A stretch of 17,116 bases of DNA from an uncultured Atopobium sp. (GTDB taxonomy: Bacteria; Actinomycetota; Coriobacteriia; Coriobacteriales; Atopobiaceae). Shown in pieces: positions 1 to 7,155 of the stretch. The DNA lies in contig CAKAPZ010000009.1 of the NCBI GenBank assembly GCA_916720015.1, forward strand, positions 1 through 17,116. The letters are read 5' to 3'. The translations under genes and the position numbers were made by a program. The stretch's first letter is position 1; each line of letters begins with the position of its first letter. Under the pieces are notes generated by a model. That model was not told the DNA's origin and did not search any database. It worked only from the letters and a program-made list of their open reading frames with translations.

Positions 1-8
1 TAAGTTGC

Positions 9-197
9 TTAGTTGCGAGCAATCTTGCCGGACTTGAGGCAACGGGAGCAAACATTCATCTTCTTGCGCTGGCCATCGACAACGACAGTAACACGCTGGA
101 TGTTTGGCTTAAAGGTGCGGGCCACAGTACGGTGAGAGTGGGAGATGGAGCGACCGGCAACGGCGTGCTTACCGCAGAAATCACAGACCTTCGACAT
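9..197 (-). CDS. rpmB: 50S ribosomal protein L28
   Basis: Encodes a 62-residue L28, a small protein of the large ribosomal subunit. The start is the ATG at 197-195 (MSKVCDFCGK), because a GGAGG Shine-Dalgarno sits at 210-206; a longer in-frame reading from 245 would run through the leader hairpin and has no ribosome binding site. Two CxxC pairs (VCDFC near the N-terminus, VCSRC near the C-terminus) mark the zinc-binding (C+) form of L28. The basic central part (GRSISHSHRTVARTFKPN) is typical of the family. It is transcribed divergently from the Asp23/fakA/recG genes, as rpmB is in Bacillus. A strong promoter and a leader hairpin lie upstream. Its terminator, if any, lies outside the window. 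Confidence 0.97.
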   Translation of the reverse strand: MSKVCDFCGKHAVAGRSISHSHRTVARTFKPNIQRVTVVVDGQRKKMNVCSRCLKSGKIARN

Positions 198-216
198 GAG
201 TAAGACCTCCATAGGA

Positions 217-235
217 TAGGCGCCCTCTGCGCCTA
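217..235 (-). promoter_or_regulatory. GC-rich hairpin in rpmB leader
   Basis: TAGGCGC (217-223) and GCGCCTA (229-235) form a perfect 7-bp stem with a 5-base loop in the transcribed leader of rpmB. It stands 6 bases upstream of the GGAGG Shine-Dalgarno (210-206) in otherwise AT-rich DNA. There is no U-tract after it, so it is not a terminator. A role in mRNA stability or translational control is possible but inferred. Confidence 0.55.
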
Positions 236-256
236 AAATTTCCAAATAGCCGAATT

Positions 257-284
257 AATATAGCACAATATATTGTGTTGTCAA
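257..284 (-). promoter_or_regulatory. rpmB promoter (sigma70-type, extended -10)
   Basis: Read on the minus strand, a perfect TTGACA -35 box (284-279) is followed after 16 bases by TATATT (262-257), preceded by TGC to make an extended -10. Transcription would start near 250, leaving a leader of about 50 bases before the ATG at 197. The spacer contains a perfect 14-base palindrome, listed separately. Confidence 0.85.
264..277. promoter_or_regulatory. perfect 14-bp palindrome in rpmB promoter spacer, NrdR-box-like
   Basis: CACAATATATTGTG is a perfect palindrome lying exactly between the -35 and -10 elements of the rpmB promoter. The 16 bases at 263-278 differ from the published NrdR-box consensus (acaCwAtATaTwGtgt, as I recall it) only at the first base. 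NrdR boxes usually occur as pairs about three helical turns apart, and no second copy is visible at that distance. It is a good operator candidate by position, but the identity of the binding protein is an inference. Confidence 0.5.
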
Positions 285-418
285 AGCATGAATATAACAT
301 TCACAATTAGATAGCTTTTTGACAGCTTTTGAATGTTTTTCATTTATTACACCAAGATTAAATAACAAGAAAAAGATTTGTCAATTGCAAGGTTATCAAC
401 TTGTATATATAAGCCGCT

Positions 419-447
419 TTAATAATAAATGTGCTCTGCGGTATACT
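419..447 (+). promoter_or_regulatory. promoter for asp23/gls24-fakA-recG
   Basis: TTAATA (419-424) and TATACT (442-447) are separated by 17 bases, giving a plausible sigma70-type promoter with a start near 454. This fits the ATG at 492 and argues against an upstream start at 456, which would be nearly leaderless. A second possible promoter lies further upstream: TTGACA at 319-324 with TTTATT at 343-348. The whole 198-491 intergenic region is strongly AT-rich and holds no gene. Confidence 0.6.
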
Positions 448-491
448 AAATAACAATGACTAACCCTGGTTCTTGCGAGAGGAGTTATGTA

Positions 492-839
492 ATGACTACC
501 GCTGTTCCTGGAACACTAAGAGTTTCTAATGATTGCCTTGCTGACCTGGCGGGCTATGCAGCTATGGAATGTTATGGCGTTGTTGGCATGGCAGAGATTG
601 ATGAGGCAGCAGGTGTTGCTCGTCTTCTTCCAACATACCGACTTCGTAAGGGTATTGATGTGACCCCAACTCCTAAGGGAGTTCAGGTTGACCTTCACAT
701 TGTTGTTGAGCAGGGCGTTAACATGGCGTCTGTTGTCGACAATCTTGAGAGCTCAGTAAAGTTTTTGCTTAAGCAAATTGCAGAGCTTTCATGTGTTGAT
801 GTAACTGTACATATCGAGGCCATGCGTAATTCTCGCTAA
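492..839 (+). CDS. Asp23/Gls24 family envelope stress response protein (YloU-like)
   Basis: A 115-residue Asp23/Gls24 family protein. The start is set at ATG 492 by the GAGAGGAG ribosome binding site at 477-484. The N-terminal segment (LRVSNDCLADLAGYAAMECYGVVGM) and the later GVQVDLHIVVEQGVNM and CVDVTVHIEAM stretches match the family pattern of a short helix followed by amphipathic beta strands. In Firmicutes such proteins are membrane-associated and linked to envelope stress; the YloU type sits directly before the fatty acid kinase gene, exactly as here. The following fakA begins 37 bases later, so the two are probably co-transcribed. The exact biochemical role is not known for this subgroup. 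Confidence 0.88.
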   Translation: MTTAVPGTLRVSNDCLADLAGYAAMECYGVVGMAEIDEAAGVARLLPTYRLRKGIDVTPTPKGVQVDLHIVVEQGVNMASVVDNLESSVKFLLKQIAELSCVDVTVHIEAMRNSR

Positions 840-876
840 GCTTTTTGCTTCAAATGAGTAGGAACTGAGGTCTAAC

Positions 877-2541
877 GTGATTTCAAATGTCATTCGTACA
901 TGCTTCCCTGTAGCAGCCCTTGCCGTTGCAGACAAAGCAGAAGAGATCAACAAGCTCAACGTTTTCCCTGTACCTGATGGAGACACCGGTACTAACATGT
1001 CCCTTACCTTGGGCACCGTTGTTCGTGAGGTTCAAGATCTTCCTCAAGATGCAAGCATGCAGGATATTGCAAAGGCAATTACTCACGGTTCTCTGATGGG
1101 CGCTCGTGGTAACTCTGGTGTTATTACGTCTCAGATTCTTCGCGGTATTGCTGAGGGTCTGTGTGACGTTAAGAACCCTGAGGCAGTAACCCCAAAGGAT
1201 ATTGCCCACGCATTCCGTCGCGGTAAAGAGGTTGCTTTTAAGGCTGTTAGAAAGCCAGTTGAGGGCACTATTCTTACCGTTTTGAAGGACGTCTCTGCTA
1301 AGGCAGACTCCCTTGAGAAGTCTCAGCTCACCCCAGTTGAGGTTTTGGACGCTTTGGTTGTTGAGGCATATGAGTCTGTTGCCCGCACTCCTGAGCTTCT
1401 TCCTGTTCTCAAAGAGAATGGTGTTGTTGACTCCGGTGCATTTGGTTTTGCAACTTTCCTTGAGGGTTTTGTAAACGCTGTTACCGGTAAGACTGAAACA
1501 ACTGACTTCCAGACCACTGTTTCTGTTTCTGATGCTAAGGCTGCTACCAGCGCAAAGGTTGAGATTGAGCTCAACGATGACTGGGAGGGTTCTGAGTACC
1601 GTTACTGCAACGAGTTCCTCTTCAAGGCAGATAGTCCAGACTTTGACGAGGAAGCAGCTCTGAACTTCCTGGCAACTATGGGTGATTGCGAGCTTCTTGT
1701 TGGCGCAAACCCAGACTACAAGATTCACGTTCACTCAAATACTCCTAACAAGGTTCTTGAGTACATGCTTCAGTACGGCCAGATTTTTGAGGTCTTCATT
1801 CACAACATGGACCTTGAGGCTAAGGAGCGTACCGAGAAGATCGCTGAAGATAAGAAGGCTGCAGCCGCACCTAGAAAAGAGCTTGGCTTTGTTGCAGTAA
1901 CTGCTGGTTCTGGCGCTGAATCAATCTTGAAGTCTCTTGGTGTTGACGTTGTTGTTTCTGGTGGCCAAACCATGAACCCTTCAACCGCAGATATTCTTGC
2001 TGCAATTGAAGAGGCCAATGCAGACCAGGTTATTGTTATGCCAAATAACTCCAACATTCGTATGGCAGCAGAGGCTGCTGCAAGCGCATGTGAGGATGTT
2101 AAGGTTGCTGTTATTCCAACTAAGTCAGTTCTTCAGGCATTTGCTGCAATGTTTGTTGTTGCAGATGGCGTTCCATTTGAAGAGCTGGTAGAAGAGATGA
2201 CTGACGCCATCTCTGGCGTTCGTTATGGTGAGGTTACTACCGCAGTCCGCGATTCTTCCGCAGCTGACGGCACTCCTATCCACGATGGCGATGTCATGGG
2301 TATTCAGGGCGGCTCCATTGATGTTGTCGGCTCTGATGTCATGAAGGTCACGCTTGACCTTATCGCTAAGATGCAAGAAGAGGAAGAGGGCGACAACCTC
2401 ACCATTCTTGCAGGTGAGGACTTCTCTGACGAGCAGCTCGATCTTCTCGCCAGCAGAGTTGAGGACGCCTATCCAGACCTTGAGGTTGACGCTCAGCGCG
2501 GCGAGCAGCCACTCTATCCAGTCATCTTCTCTATTGAGTAG
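877..2541 (+). CDS. fakA: fatty acid kinase catalytic subunit FakA (DAK2 domain, YloV family)
   Basis: A 554-residue DAK2-type kinase. FakA phosphorylates fatty acids held by a FakB carrier; the resulting acyl-phosphate feeds phospholipid synthesis through PlsY, or through PlsX to acyl-ACP. The start is GTG 877: an in-frame TAG at 859-861 rules out any further extension, and GAGG lies at 867-870. The N-terminal kinase domain has NVFPVPDGDTGTN (residues 28-40, with metal/ATP aspartates D34 and D36) and GARGNSGVITSQ. The middle domain keeps Cys244, His284 and His286, the pattern of the zinc site described in the Staphylococcus enzyme. The C-terminal domain ends in the family-typical EQPLYPVIFSIE. 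No fakB is in the window. recG starts 3 bases after the stop. Confidence 0.93.
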   Translation: MISNVIRTCFPVAALAVADKAEEINKLNVFPVPDGDTGTNMSLTLGTVVREVQDLPQDASMQDIAKAITHGSLMGARGNSGVITSQILRGIAEGLCDVKNPEAVTPKDIAHAFRRGKEVAFKAVRKPVEGTILTVLKDVSAKADSLEKSQLTPVEVLDALVVEAYESVARTPELLPVLKENGVVDSGAFGFATFLEGFVNAVTGKTETTDFQTTVSVSDAKAATSAKVEIELNDDWEGSEYRYCNEFLFKADSPDFDEEAALNFLATMGDCELLVGANPDYKIHVHSNTPNKVLEYMLQYGQIFEVFIHNMDLEAKERTEKIAEDKKAAAAPRKELGFVAVTAGSGAESILKSLGVDVVVSGGQTMNPSTADILAAIEEANADQVIVMPNNSNIRMAAEAAASACEDVKVAVIPTKSVLQAFAAMFVVADGVPFEELVEEMTDAISGVRYGEVTTAVRDSSAADGTPIHDGDVMGIQGGSIDVVGSDVMKVTLDLIAKMQEEEEGDNLTILAGEDFSDEQLDLLASRVEDAYPDLEVDAQRGEQPLYPVIFSIE

Positions 2542-2544
2542 GAA

Positions 2545-4767
2545 ATGTCTGATTCCAAGGTAAGCATCGCTCCCGCATCAGAGCGAGTGGCTCATACCTG
2601 CTCGCTTGTTGATAGCGTGACCAGGTTAAGGTATGTCAATGCAAATCGTGCCGAGGCGCTTGAGCGTCTCGGCATTCTGCGTGTTCGAGACCTTTTGCTC
2701 AATGTGCCTCATCGCTACCTCGATTTTTCCCATCGAGTTCAGATTGCTTTTGCGCAGATAGGCGAGGACGCTACTATTACCGGCCGTGTTGCTTCGGTAA
2801 AGACAAAACGCCCACGCCCCAAGATGGTCATTGTAGAGATTGAGGTTGTGGATGATACAGGCGTGCTTACGGCCTCATTTTTTAGGCAGCCTTGGATAGC
2901 TGAGCAAATTCACGTTGATGACGAGGTGGCTCTGAGTGGCAAGGTGCTTTTTGCCTACGGTTACCGTCAGATGAAGTCACCGTTCTACGAAGTTCTGAGT
3001 TCGGCAAAATCTGATGCAAGCGACGAGGCCCGCTCCAAAGAGGCCCGCTCCAAAGAGGCACGCTCCAAAGAGACACCTTCAAAAGCTGCAATTCTTCCTG
3101 TTCACCCAGCTACCGAGGGTGTGAGTCCTGCATGGATGCGTCGCATTATGTCAGCGGCTTTGGCGGACACGGGAAGCGTGTGTGATTGGCTGCCTTCAGA
3201 GCTTGTCACCAAACACCACCTCATGTCGCTCTCATCGGCGCTGCGTGAGGTTCATTTTCCCTCCAGTTTGGACGCAGCTGAACAGGCTCGTCGCCGTCTT
3301 GCTTTTGATGAGCTTCTTAGCTTACAGCTTGCCCTTCTGGCCAGGAGAAACCTTGAGCTTGCAGGTCATAAGCCTTTTGAGCACGTTATAGATGGACCTA
3401 AAGTTAAGGCTCTGATTGAGGCTTTGCCCTTTGCCCTGACTGACGAGCAGAACCACGCTGCTCAAGAGATTCTTTCTGACATGGCTGCGCCGCGCATCAT
3501 GAATCGTCTGCTTTTGGGTGATGTTGGCACTGGTAAAACAGCCGTTGCCGCTGTTGCCTTGGCTGCAGCAGCCGATTCTTCAACTCAGGCTGCCGTGATG
3601 GCTCCTACCTCGGTTCTTGCCCAGCAGTACGCTCAAAAGATTGGTCCCTTGCTCTCACTTGCTGGAATTACCTGGGCTCTTATTACGGGCTCCACCTCTG
3701 AAGAGGAAAGGCAACAGATTGAGCTTTGCCTAGCCGACGGTTCTTTGTCCGTTGTCTTTGGTACTACGGCGCTTCTTTCTGACCGTGTGGTATTTAAGCA
3801 GCTCACCCTTGCTGTTGTTGACGAGCAACATCGCTTTGGCGTTGATCAAAGAACAGCGCTCCGCAAAAAGGGGCAGGGCGTAGATCTTCTCGCCATGAGC
3901 GCAACACCTATCCCACGCACGTTGGCGCTTTCTTTGTACGGAGATGTTGATACGTCTCGCATTACCAAGAGACCAAAGGCGGGAGCAGGCGTTATCACTA
4001 AGCTGTGCGTCCCAGAAAATCTTGACCAAGCATACGCCGCCATTTCCGAAGCTGTTCAGGCTGGTCACCAGGCATATTTGGTTTGTCCTTTGATTGACCC
4101 AAGCGATTCTGAAGAAGAGCTTGAAGATGTTCCTGAGGCCGCTCGTACAAATGGCAAGCTCTACAGCGCCACCCGTGTTTATGAGGAGCTCTCAAAGACC
4201 GTTTTCAATGACTTTACCTGCGATCTTTTGACGGGTAGATTGCCTGAGGCACAAAAAGATCAGGTTATGGAAAAGTTCCGCGCAAATAAGACGCAGATTT
4301 TGGTCTCCACAACTGTCATTGAGGTTGGCGTTGACGTTCCAAACGCTACGGTCATGGTTGTCTTTAATGCTGACCGTTTTGGCTTAGCTACGCTGCACCA
4401 GCTCAGAGGTCGTGTTGGTCGAGGAGACTTCCCAGGAACTGTCTATCTTGCCAGCAATGCCAAGCGAGGCTCTACCGCAAGAAAGCGCTTGGCCGCCCTT
4501 GAGCAAACCTCTGATGGTGCGCGTTTGGCAGAGCTTGACCTGGAACTTAGGCACGAGGGAGAGACTTTGGGATACCGTCAGTCCGGCGGCACTACGCTCA
4601 AGATTTCTGACCTCTATGCAGACGCAGATCTTATTGAGGCAGCCCACATGGACGCCCTGGCAATTACTGCTCAAGACCCAAATCTTACGAGCGATGCCTA
4701 TGCTACCTTGGGAATTGAGGCAAAAGATCGCTTTGGTATCTACTTTGAAGAGCTTGGCTATAAGTAA
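2545..4767 (+). CDS. recG: ATP-dependent DNA helicase RecG
   Basis: A 740-residue RecG, the superfamily 2 helicase that remodels stalled replication forks and Holliday junctions. The order is an N-terminal wedge/OB domain (about 20-155), then helicase domains with Walker A GDVGTGKT (325-332), the DEQH box (426-429), MSATPIPRTLALSLYGD, TTVIEVGVDVPNA and QLRGRVGRGD (619-628). The start ATG is 3 bases after the fakA stop and has no good ribosome binding site, which suggests translational coupling. Two oddities: the family-typical GVGPK motif near the N-terminus reads RYVNANRAEALERLG here, and a 15-bp tandem repeat codes for EARSK units (residues 161-180) in the linker between the wedge domain and the helicase core. 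Confidence 0.97.
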   Translation: MSDSKVSIAPASERVAHTCSLVDSVTRLRYVNANRAEALERLGILRVRDLLLNVPHRYLDFSHRVQIAFAQIGEDATITGRVASVKTKRPRPKMVIVEIEVVDDTGVLTASFFRQPWIAEQIHVDDEVALSGKVLFAYGYRQMKSPFYEVLSSAKSDASDEARSKEARSKEARSKETPSKAAILPVHPATEGVSPAWMRRIMSAALADTGSVCDWLPSELVTKHHLMSLSSALREVHFPSSLDAAEQARRRLAFDELLSLQLALLARRNLELAGHKPFEHVIDGPKVKALIEALPFALTDEQNHAAQEILSDMAAPRIMNRLLLGDVGTGKTAVAAVALAAAADSSTQAAVMAPTSVLAQQYAQKIGPLLSLAGITWALITGSTSEEERQQIELCLADGSLSVVFGTTALLSDRVVFKQLTLAVVDEQHRFGVDQRTALRKKGQGVDLLAMSATPIPRTLALSLYGDVDTSRITKRPKAGAGVITKLCVPENLDQAYAAISEAVQAGHQAYLVCPLIDPSDSEEELEDVPEAARTNGKLYSATRVYEELSKTVFNDFTCDLLTGRLPEAQKDQVMEKFRANKTQILVSTTVIEVGVDVPNATVMVVFNADRFGLATLHQLRGRVGRGDFPGTVYLASNAKRGSTARKRLAALEQTSDGARLAELDLELRHEGETLGYRQSGGTTLKISDLYADADLIEAAHMDALAITAQDPNLTSDAYATLGIEAKDRFGIYFEELGYK
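3025..3084 (+). repeat. in-frame 15-bp tandem repeat within recG (3 good copies plus 1 degenerate)
   Basis: Units at 3025-3039, 3040-3054 and 3055-3069 are GAGGCCCGCTCCAAA, with a single C-to-A change in the third. A fourth unit (3070-3084) is diverged. They encode EARSK, EARSK, EARSK and ETPSK. The unit length is a multiple of three, so copy-number change keeps the reading frame. It lies just before the conserved helicase lead-in (PVHPATEGV). Confidence 0.95.
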
Positions 4768-4817
4768 TAACCTGCAGGTAAACTACAGTATCAGATAGGT
4801 TTGGTGGCGAGAAACCC

Positions 4818-5396
4818 ATGAGGATTGTTGGCGGAAAATGGAAAGGTCGTGCAATTGAGGCTCCTGATGGTAAGGGGACTACGCGACCAACCACTGATCG
4901 TACGCGTGAGGCTATTGCAAGCTCCATCTTGGCTTCTCGCGGTCTTGACCTCAGTGAGTCCAGAGTACTTGATGCTTTTGCAGGCTCGGGTGCTATGGGT
5001 TTTGAGCTACTTTCTAGAGGAGCCCTGTACGCTGCCTTTATTGATAAAGATAGAAAGACGTGCGATCGCATTAAGCGAACGGCTAAATCTCTTGGTGTAA
5101 GCACCTCTGAGATGAGTGTTATCTGTGGAGATACGGCGCACTTAGCTGAGTCATCTCAGCTGTTTGGAGGTCCTTTTGACGTGGTATTTTTGGATCCTCC
5201 TTATGCCGTTGAGGCAGAGGTAGTATCCAAGCTGCTTAAAGACTTGACTCAGGCGGGAAGTCTGACAGAAGATGCTGTGGTAGTGTACGAGCATAGCCAC
5301 AAATCTGATTCAGTTTCTCTTGACAACTTTGAGCTTTCTAAGAGTAAGCGTTATGGTATTGCTCAAGTTGATTTACTTGTTCGTTGTGAGGGATAG
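4818..5396 (+). CDS. rsmD: 16S rRNA (guanine(966)-N2)-methyltransferase RsmD
   Basis: A 192-residue class I methyltransferase that modifies G966 (E. coli numbering) of 16S rRNA using S-adenosylmethionine. The N-terminus MRIVGGKWKGR and RPTTDRTREA are hallmarks of RsmD. The AdoMet-binding motif I is VLDAFAGSGAMGFE (from about residue 50), and the catalytic DPPY is at 126-129. The length is normal for the family. The ribosome binding site before ATG 4818 is weak. The gene is 50 bases after recG and 8 bases before coaD; rsmD-coaD pairing is very common in bacteria and supports both calls. Confidence 0.96.
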   Translation: MRIVGGKWKGRAIEAPDGKGTTRPTTDRTREAIASSILASRGLDLSESRVLDAFAGSGAMGFELLSRGALYAAFIDKDRKTCDRIKRTAKSLGVSTSEMSVICGDTAHLAESSQLFGGPFDVVFLDPPYAVEAEVVSKLLKDLTQAGSLTEDAVVVYEHSHKSDSVSLDNFELSKSKRYGIAQVDLLVRCEG

Positions 5397-5404
5397 GAGA
5401 TACG

Positions 5405-5914
5405 TTGAACAGCATCACTCACGTAGTTGTACCAGGTACTTTTGATCCCGTCACAAACGGACACCTTGATGTAATCAAACGAGCTTCTCGCCTTTTTGAA
5501 AATGTTACGGTAGCTGTTGCGGCTTCAAAGCGCAAGCACGGCACAGGAACTACGTTTTCTCTTGAAGAGCGCGTACAGATGCTCAAAGACGCTCTGGTAG
5601 ATGAAGGACTTGTGGACGTTTCTGTAGAGCCTATGGAAGGTCTTCTCGTTGATTTCTGCAATGCTCGCGGCGCAGGTGGTGTTGTTAAGGGCCTGAGGGC
5701 TATGACAGACTTTGAGTATGAGCTTCAGCAGGCAGATCTTAACGCTCATATGGCTCCTGAGCTGGAGAGCGTCTTTGTTATGTCCAGTCCAGAGTACGGT
5801 TACATTTCTTCTTCAATTGTCAGAGAAATCTCAGCCATGGGCGCAGACGTATCATTTTTGGTACCAAAGAACGTCATTAAAAAGCTTGAAGCTCTGCATA
5901 ATTGCGGTAATTAA
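5405..5914 (+). CDS. coaD: phosphopantetheine adenylyltransferase CoaD
   Basis: A 169-residue enzyme that transfers AMP from ATP to 4'-phosphopantetheine, the penultimate step of coenzyme A synthesis. The start is TTG 5405, supported by AGGAG at about 5395-5399 (overlapping the rsmD stop) and by the family-typical N-terminus. The nucleotidyltransferase motif TNGH is at residues 17-20 within PGTFDPVTNGH. KGLRAMTDFEYE and ISSSIVRE (134-141) complete the substrate and ATP sites. It is translated just downstream of rsmD. CoA made through this step donates the phosphopantetheine arm of the acyl carrier protein encoded later in the window. Confidence 0.97.
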   Translation: MNSITHVVVPGTFDPVTNGHLDVIKRASRLFENVTVAVAASKRKHGTGTTFSLEERVQMLKDALVDEGLVDVSVEPMEGLLVDFCNARGAGGVVKGLRAMTDFEYELQQADLNAHMAPELESVFVMSSPEYGYISSSIVREISAMGADVSFLVPKNVIKKLEALHNCGN

Positions 5915-5982
5915 GTATATTTGCCCTGCATTTTCATTATATTCTGCTAACATTCTTAAAAAGGTGTTTTATGCGTCGTGCT

Positions 5983-6017
5983 CATAAGGGTTATAAGTGC
6001 ATATAACACGGCTTATG
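5983..6017. promoter_or_regulatory. nested inverted repeat upstream of SepIVA-like gene
   Basis: CATAAG (5983-5988) pairs with CTTATG (6012-6017), and GTTATA (5990-5995) pairs with TATAAC (6002-6007) around a 6-base loop. This makes a 12-bp imperfect stem with an asymmetric internal loop. It ends 10 bases before the AAAGGAG ribosome binding site (6028-6034). The 126-base gap between coaD and the next gene otherwise holds no clear gene; TATAAC could serve as a -10 but no good -35 is visible. It may be an operator or an mRNA structure. Confidence 0.45.
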
Positions 6018-6040
6018 TATTGGACTGAAAGGAGCCCTGG

Positions 6041-6538
6041 ATGCAGCCAGGCGAGGAAATTGAGAGCCTTGTATCTGAGATTGAGCAGATAGTAACTGAG
6101 GCTAAGTCACCTTTTATGGATGGCGGTAACAAGAAAATTATTGATGCCCAGGACTTCTATGAGCTGCTTGACGAGATTCGTCGTGTCTTCCCAGAAGAGT
6201 TTGCAACCGCTCGTCGCATCATCAAGGAAGAGGATGAGACCCTTGAGCGCGCACGTGCTCAGGCAGAGTCCATCATTGCTGACGCACAGCAGCAGGCTAT
6301 GATTCTTGCTGGTGACCAGGAGGTTGTTCGCCTTGCTCAGCAGCAGGCAGACGCCATTCGTGATCAGGCAGAGCAGTACGAGCGTGATACTCGCTACAAC
6401 GCTGAGGAGTACGCAGATACCGTTCTTGCTCACCTTGAGGAGAACCTTAAGAGCCTGACAAATTCTGTCTCTCGTGTTCGTCAGACACTTGATGAAAACT
6501 CTGGTCCTCGTAACACCAGCAATAACGTTGCCTGGTAA
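6041..6538 (+). CDS. SepIVA/DivIVA-like coiled-coil protein
   Basis: A 165-residue protein, largely charged helix and probably coiled coil from about residue 35 to 150 (DFYELLDEIRRVFPEEF, then heptad-rich AQAESIIADAQQQA and EYADTVLAHLEENLKSL). The start ATG is fixed by AAAGGAG at 6028-6034. It has no signal peptide or membrane segment. By composition, and by position between coaD and a DUF177 gene, it resembles the actinobacterial DivIVA-like proteins typified by mycobacterial SepIVA, which acts at the septum. That function is inferred from context and family likeness, not from a diagnostic motif. The DUF177 gene starts 6 bases after its stop, so the two are probably co-translated. Confidence 0.7.
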   Translation: MQPGEEIESLVSEIEQIVTEAKSPFMDGGNKKIIDAQDFYELLDEIRRVFPEEFATARRIIKEEDETLERARAQAESIIADAQQQAMILAGDQEVVRLAQQQADAIRDQAEQYERDTRYNAEEYADTVLAHLEENLKSLTNSVSRVRQTLDENSGPRNTSNNVAW

Positions 6539-6543
6539 TTCCA

Positions 6544-7113
6544 ATGCAACCAGTTCTTTATGCACTAGATGATCGTCTTGCAAATGCAGGCGATACTGTT
6601 TCTTATGCGGGCCATCTTAATGAAGACTCGTATGAGCTAGGGGAGCATGAATTTTCTCTTCCTATGGGAATTGATTTTGATCTAGTGCTTACCAACGCGG
6701 GTGAAGGCATTTTGGTTACCGGAATGCTTCGTGCTGACGCAGTTGGTACGTGTGACCGTTGTCTTGAGGACGCACATCTCTCTTTAAACGCAGAGGTAGA
6801 TGAGTATTATCTCTTTGAAGAGCCTGTAATTTCTGCAGATGATGAAGATGAGGCAGATTACGTTTTAGTAAATGCCGATAAAACCATCGATCTTGCAGAG
6901 GCTCTTTTGCCTTCGCTTGTTATGGAGACGCCTTATGTTGTACTGTGCAAGTCCGACTGCAAGGGACTTTGCCCAGTATGCGGTTGCAATCTGAACGAAG
7001 AAGATTGCGGTCACGCAGCTCAGATTGAGCAGAAGCAAGAAGAAGAAAAGCTTGCTTCAAACCCGTTTGCGGCTCTCAAAAATCTTGTGATTGAGCCGGA
7101 TTCGGAAGAGTAA
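6544..7113 (+). CDS. DUF177 / YceD family protein
   Basis: A 189-residue member of the DUF177 (YceD) family, which almost always sits directly before rpmF, as here. The E. coli member affects 23S rRNA accumulation. The core CDRCLEDAHLSLNAEVDEYYLF (Cys70, Cys73) is the family signature. A second cysteine cluster follows at 135-155 (CKSDCKGLCPVCGCNL, then CGH), suggesting a zinc-binding knuckle near the C-terminus. An acidic linker (about 85-107) separates the two halves. The start ATG lies 6 bases after the preceding stop and has a weak ribosome binding site. Its exact role in this organism is unknown. Confidence 0.9.
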   Translation: MQPVLYALDDRLANAGDTVSYAGHLNEDSYELGEHEFSLPMGIDFDLVLTNAGEGILVTGMLRADAVGTCDRCLEDAHLSLNAEVDEYYLFEEPVISADDEDEADYVLVNADKTIDLAEALLPSLVMETPYVVLCKSDCKGLCPVCGCNLNEEDCGHAAQIEQKQEEEKLASNPFAALKNLVIEPDSEE

Positions 7114-7119
7114 AATAAA

Positions 7120-7146
7120 ATTTCTTCTCCTAAATGGTGAAGAAAT
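7120..7146 (+). other. hairpin without U-tract between DUF177 and rpmF
   Basis: ATTTCTTC (7120-7127) pairs with GAAGAAAT (7139-7146), with two extra C-G pairs inside after a mismatch and a 5-base loop. No run of T follows, so at best it is a weak terminator or a 3'-end stabilising structure for the upstream transcript. Confidence 0.35.
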
Positions 7147-7155
7147 GCTGTATCT

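Noticed and set aside
456..491. Upstream ATG (456) as the start of the Asp23/Gls24 protein
   Set aside because: The predicted transcription start (about 454) would make it leaderless, while ATG 492 has GAGAGGAG at the right distance and gives the family-typical N-terminus.
883..1734. A 283-codon open frame on the minus strand, antisense to fakA
   Set aside because: It lies wholly inside a confidently identified gene, its product has no recognisable domain and is Cys/Asn/Leu-rich as expected from reading biased codons backwards, and no ribosome binding site stands out. Similar antisense frames inside recG, rnc, smc, ftsY and ffh were rejected for the same reason.
4770..4779. ACCTGCAGGT palindrome between recG and rsmD
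   Set aside because: A 10-bp palindrome alone, with no convincing promoter boxes around it, is within chance expectation for a 17-kb window.
7120..7146. Hairpin after DUF177 as an efficient terminator
   Set aside because: The stem is AT-rich and no T-run follows, so it is listed only as a weak structure.
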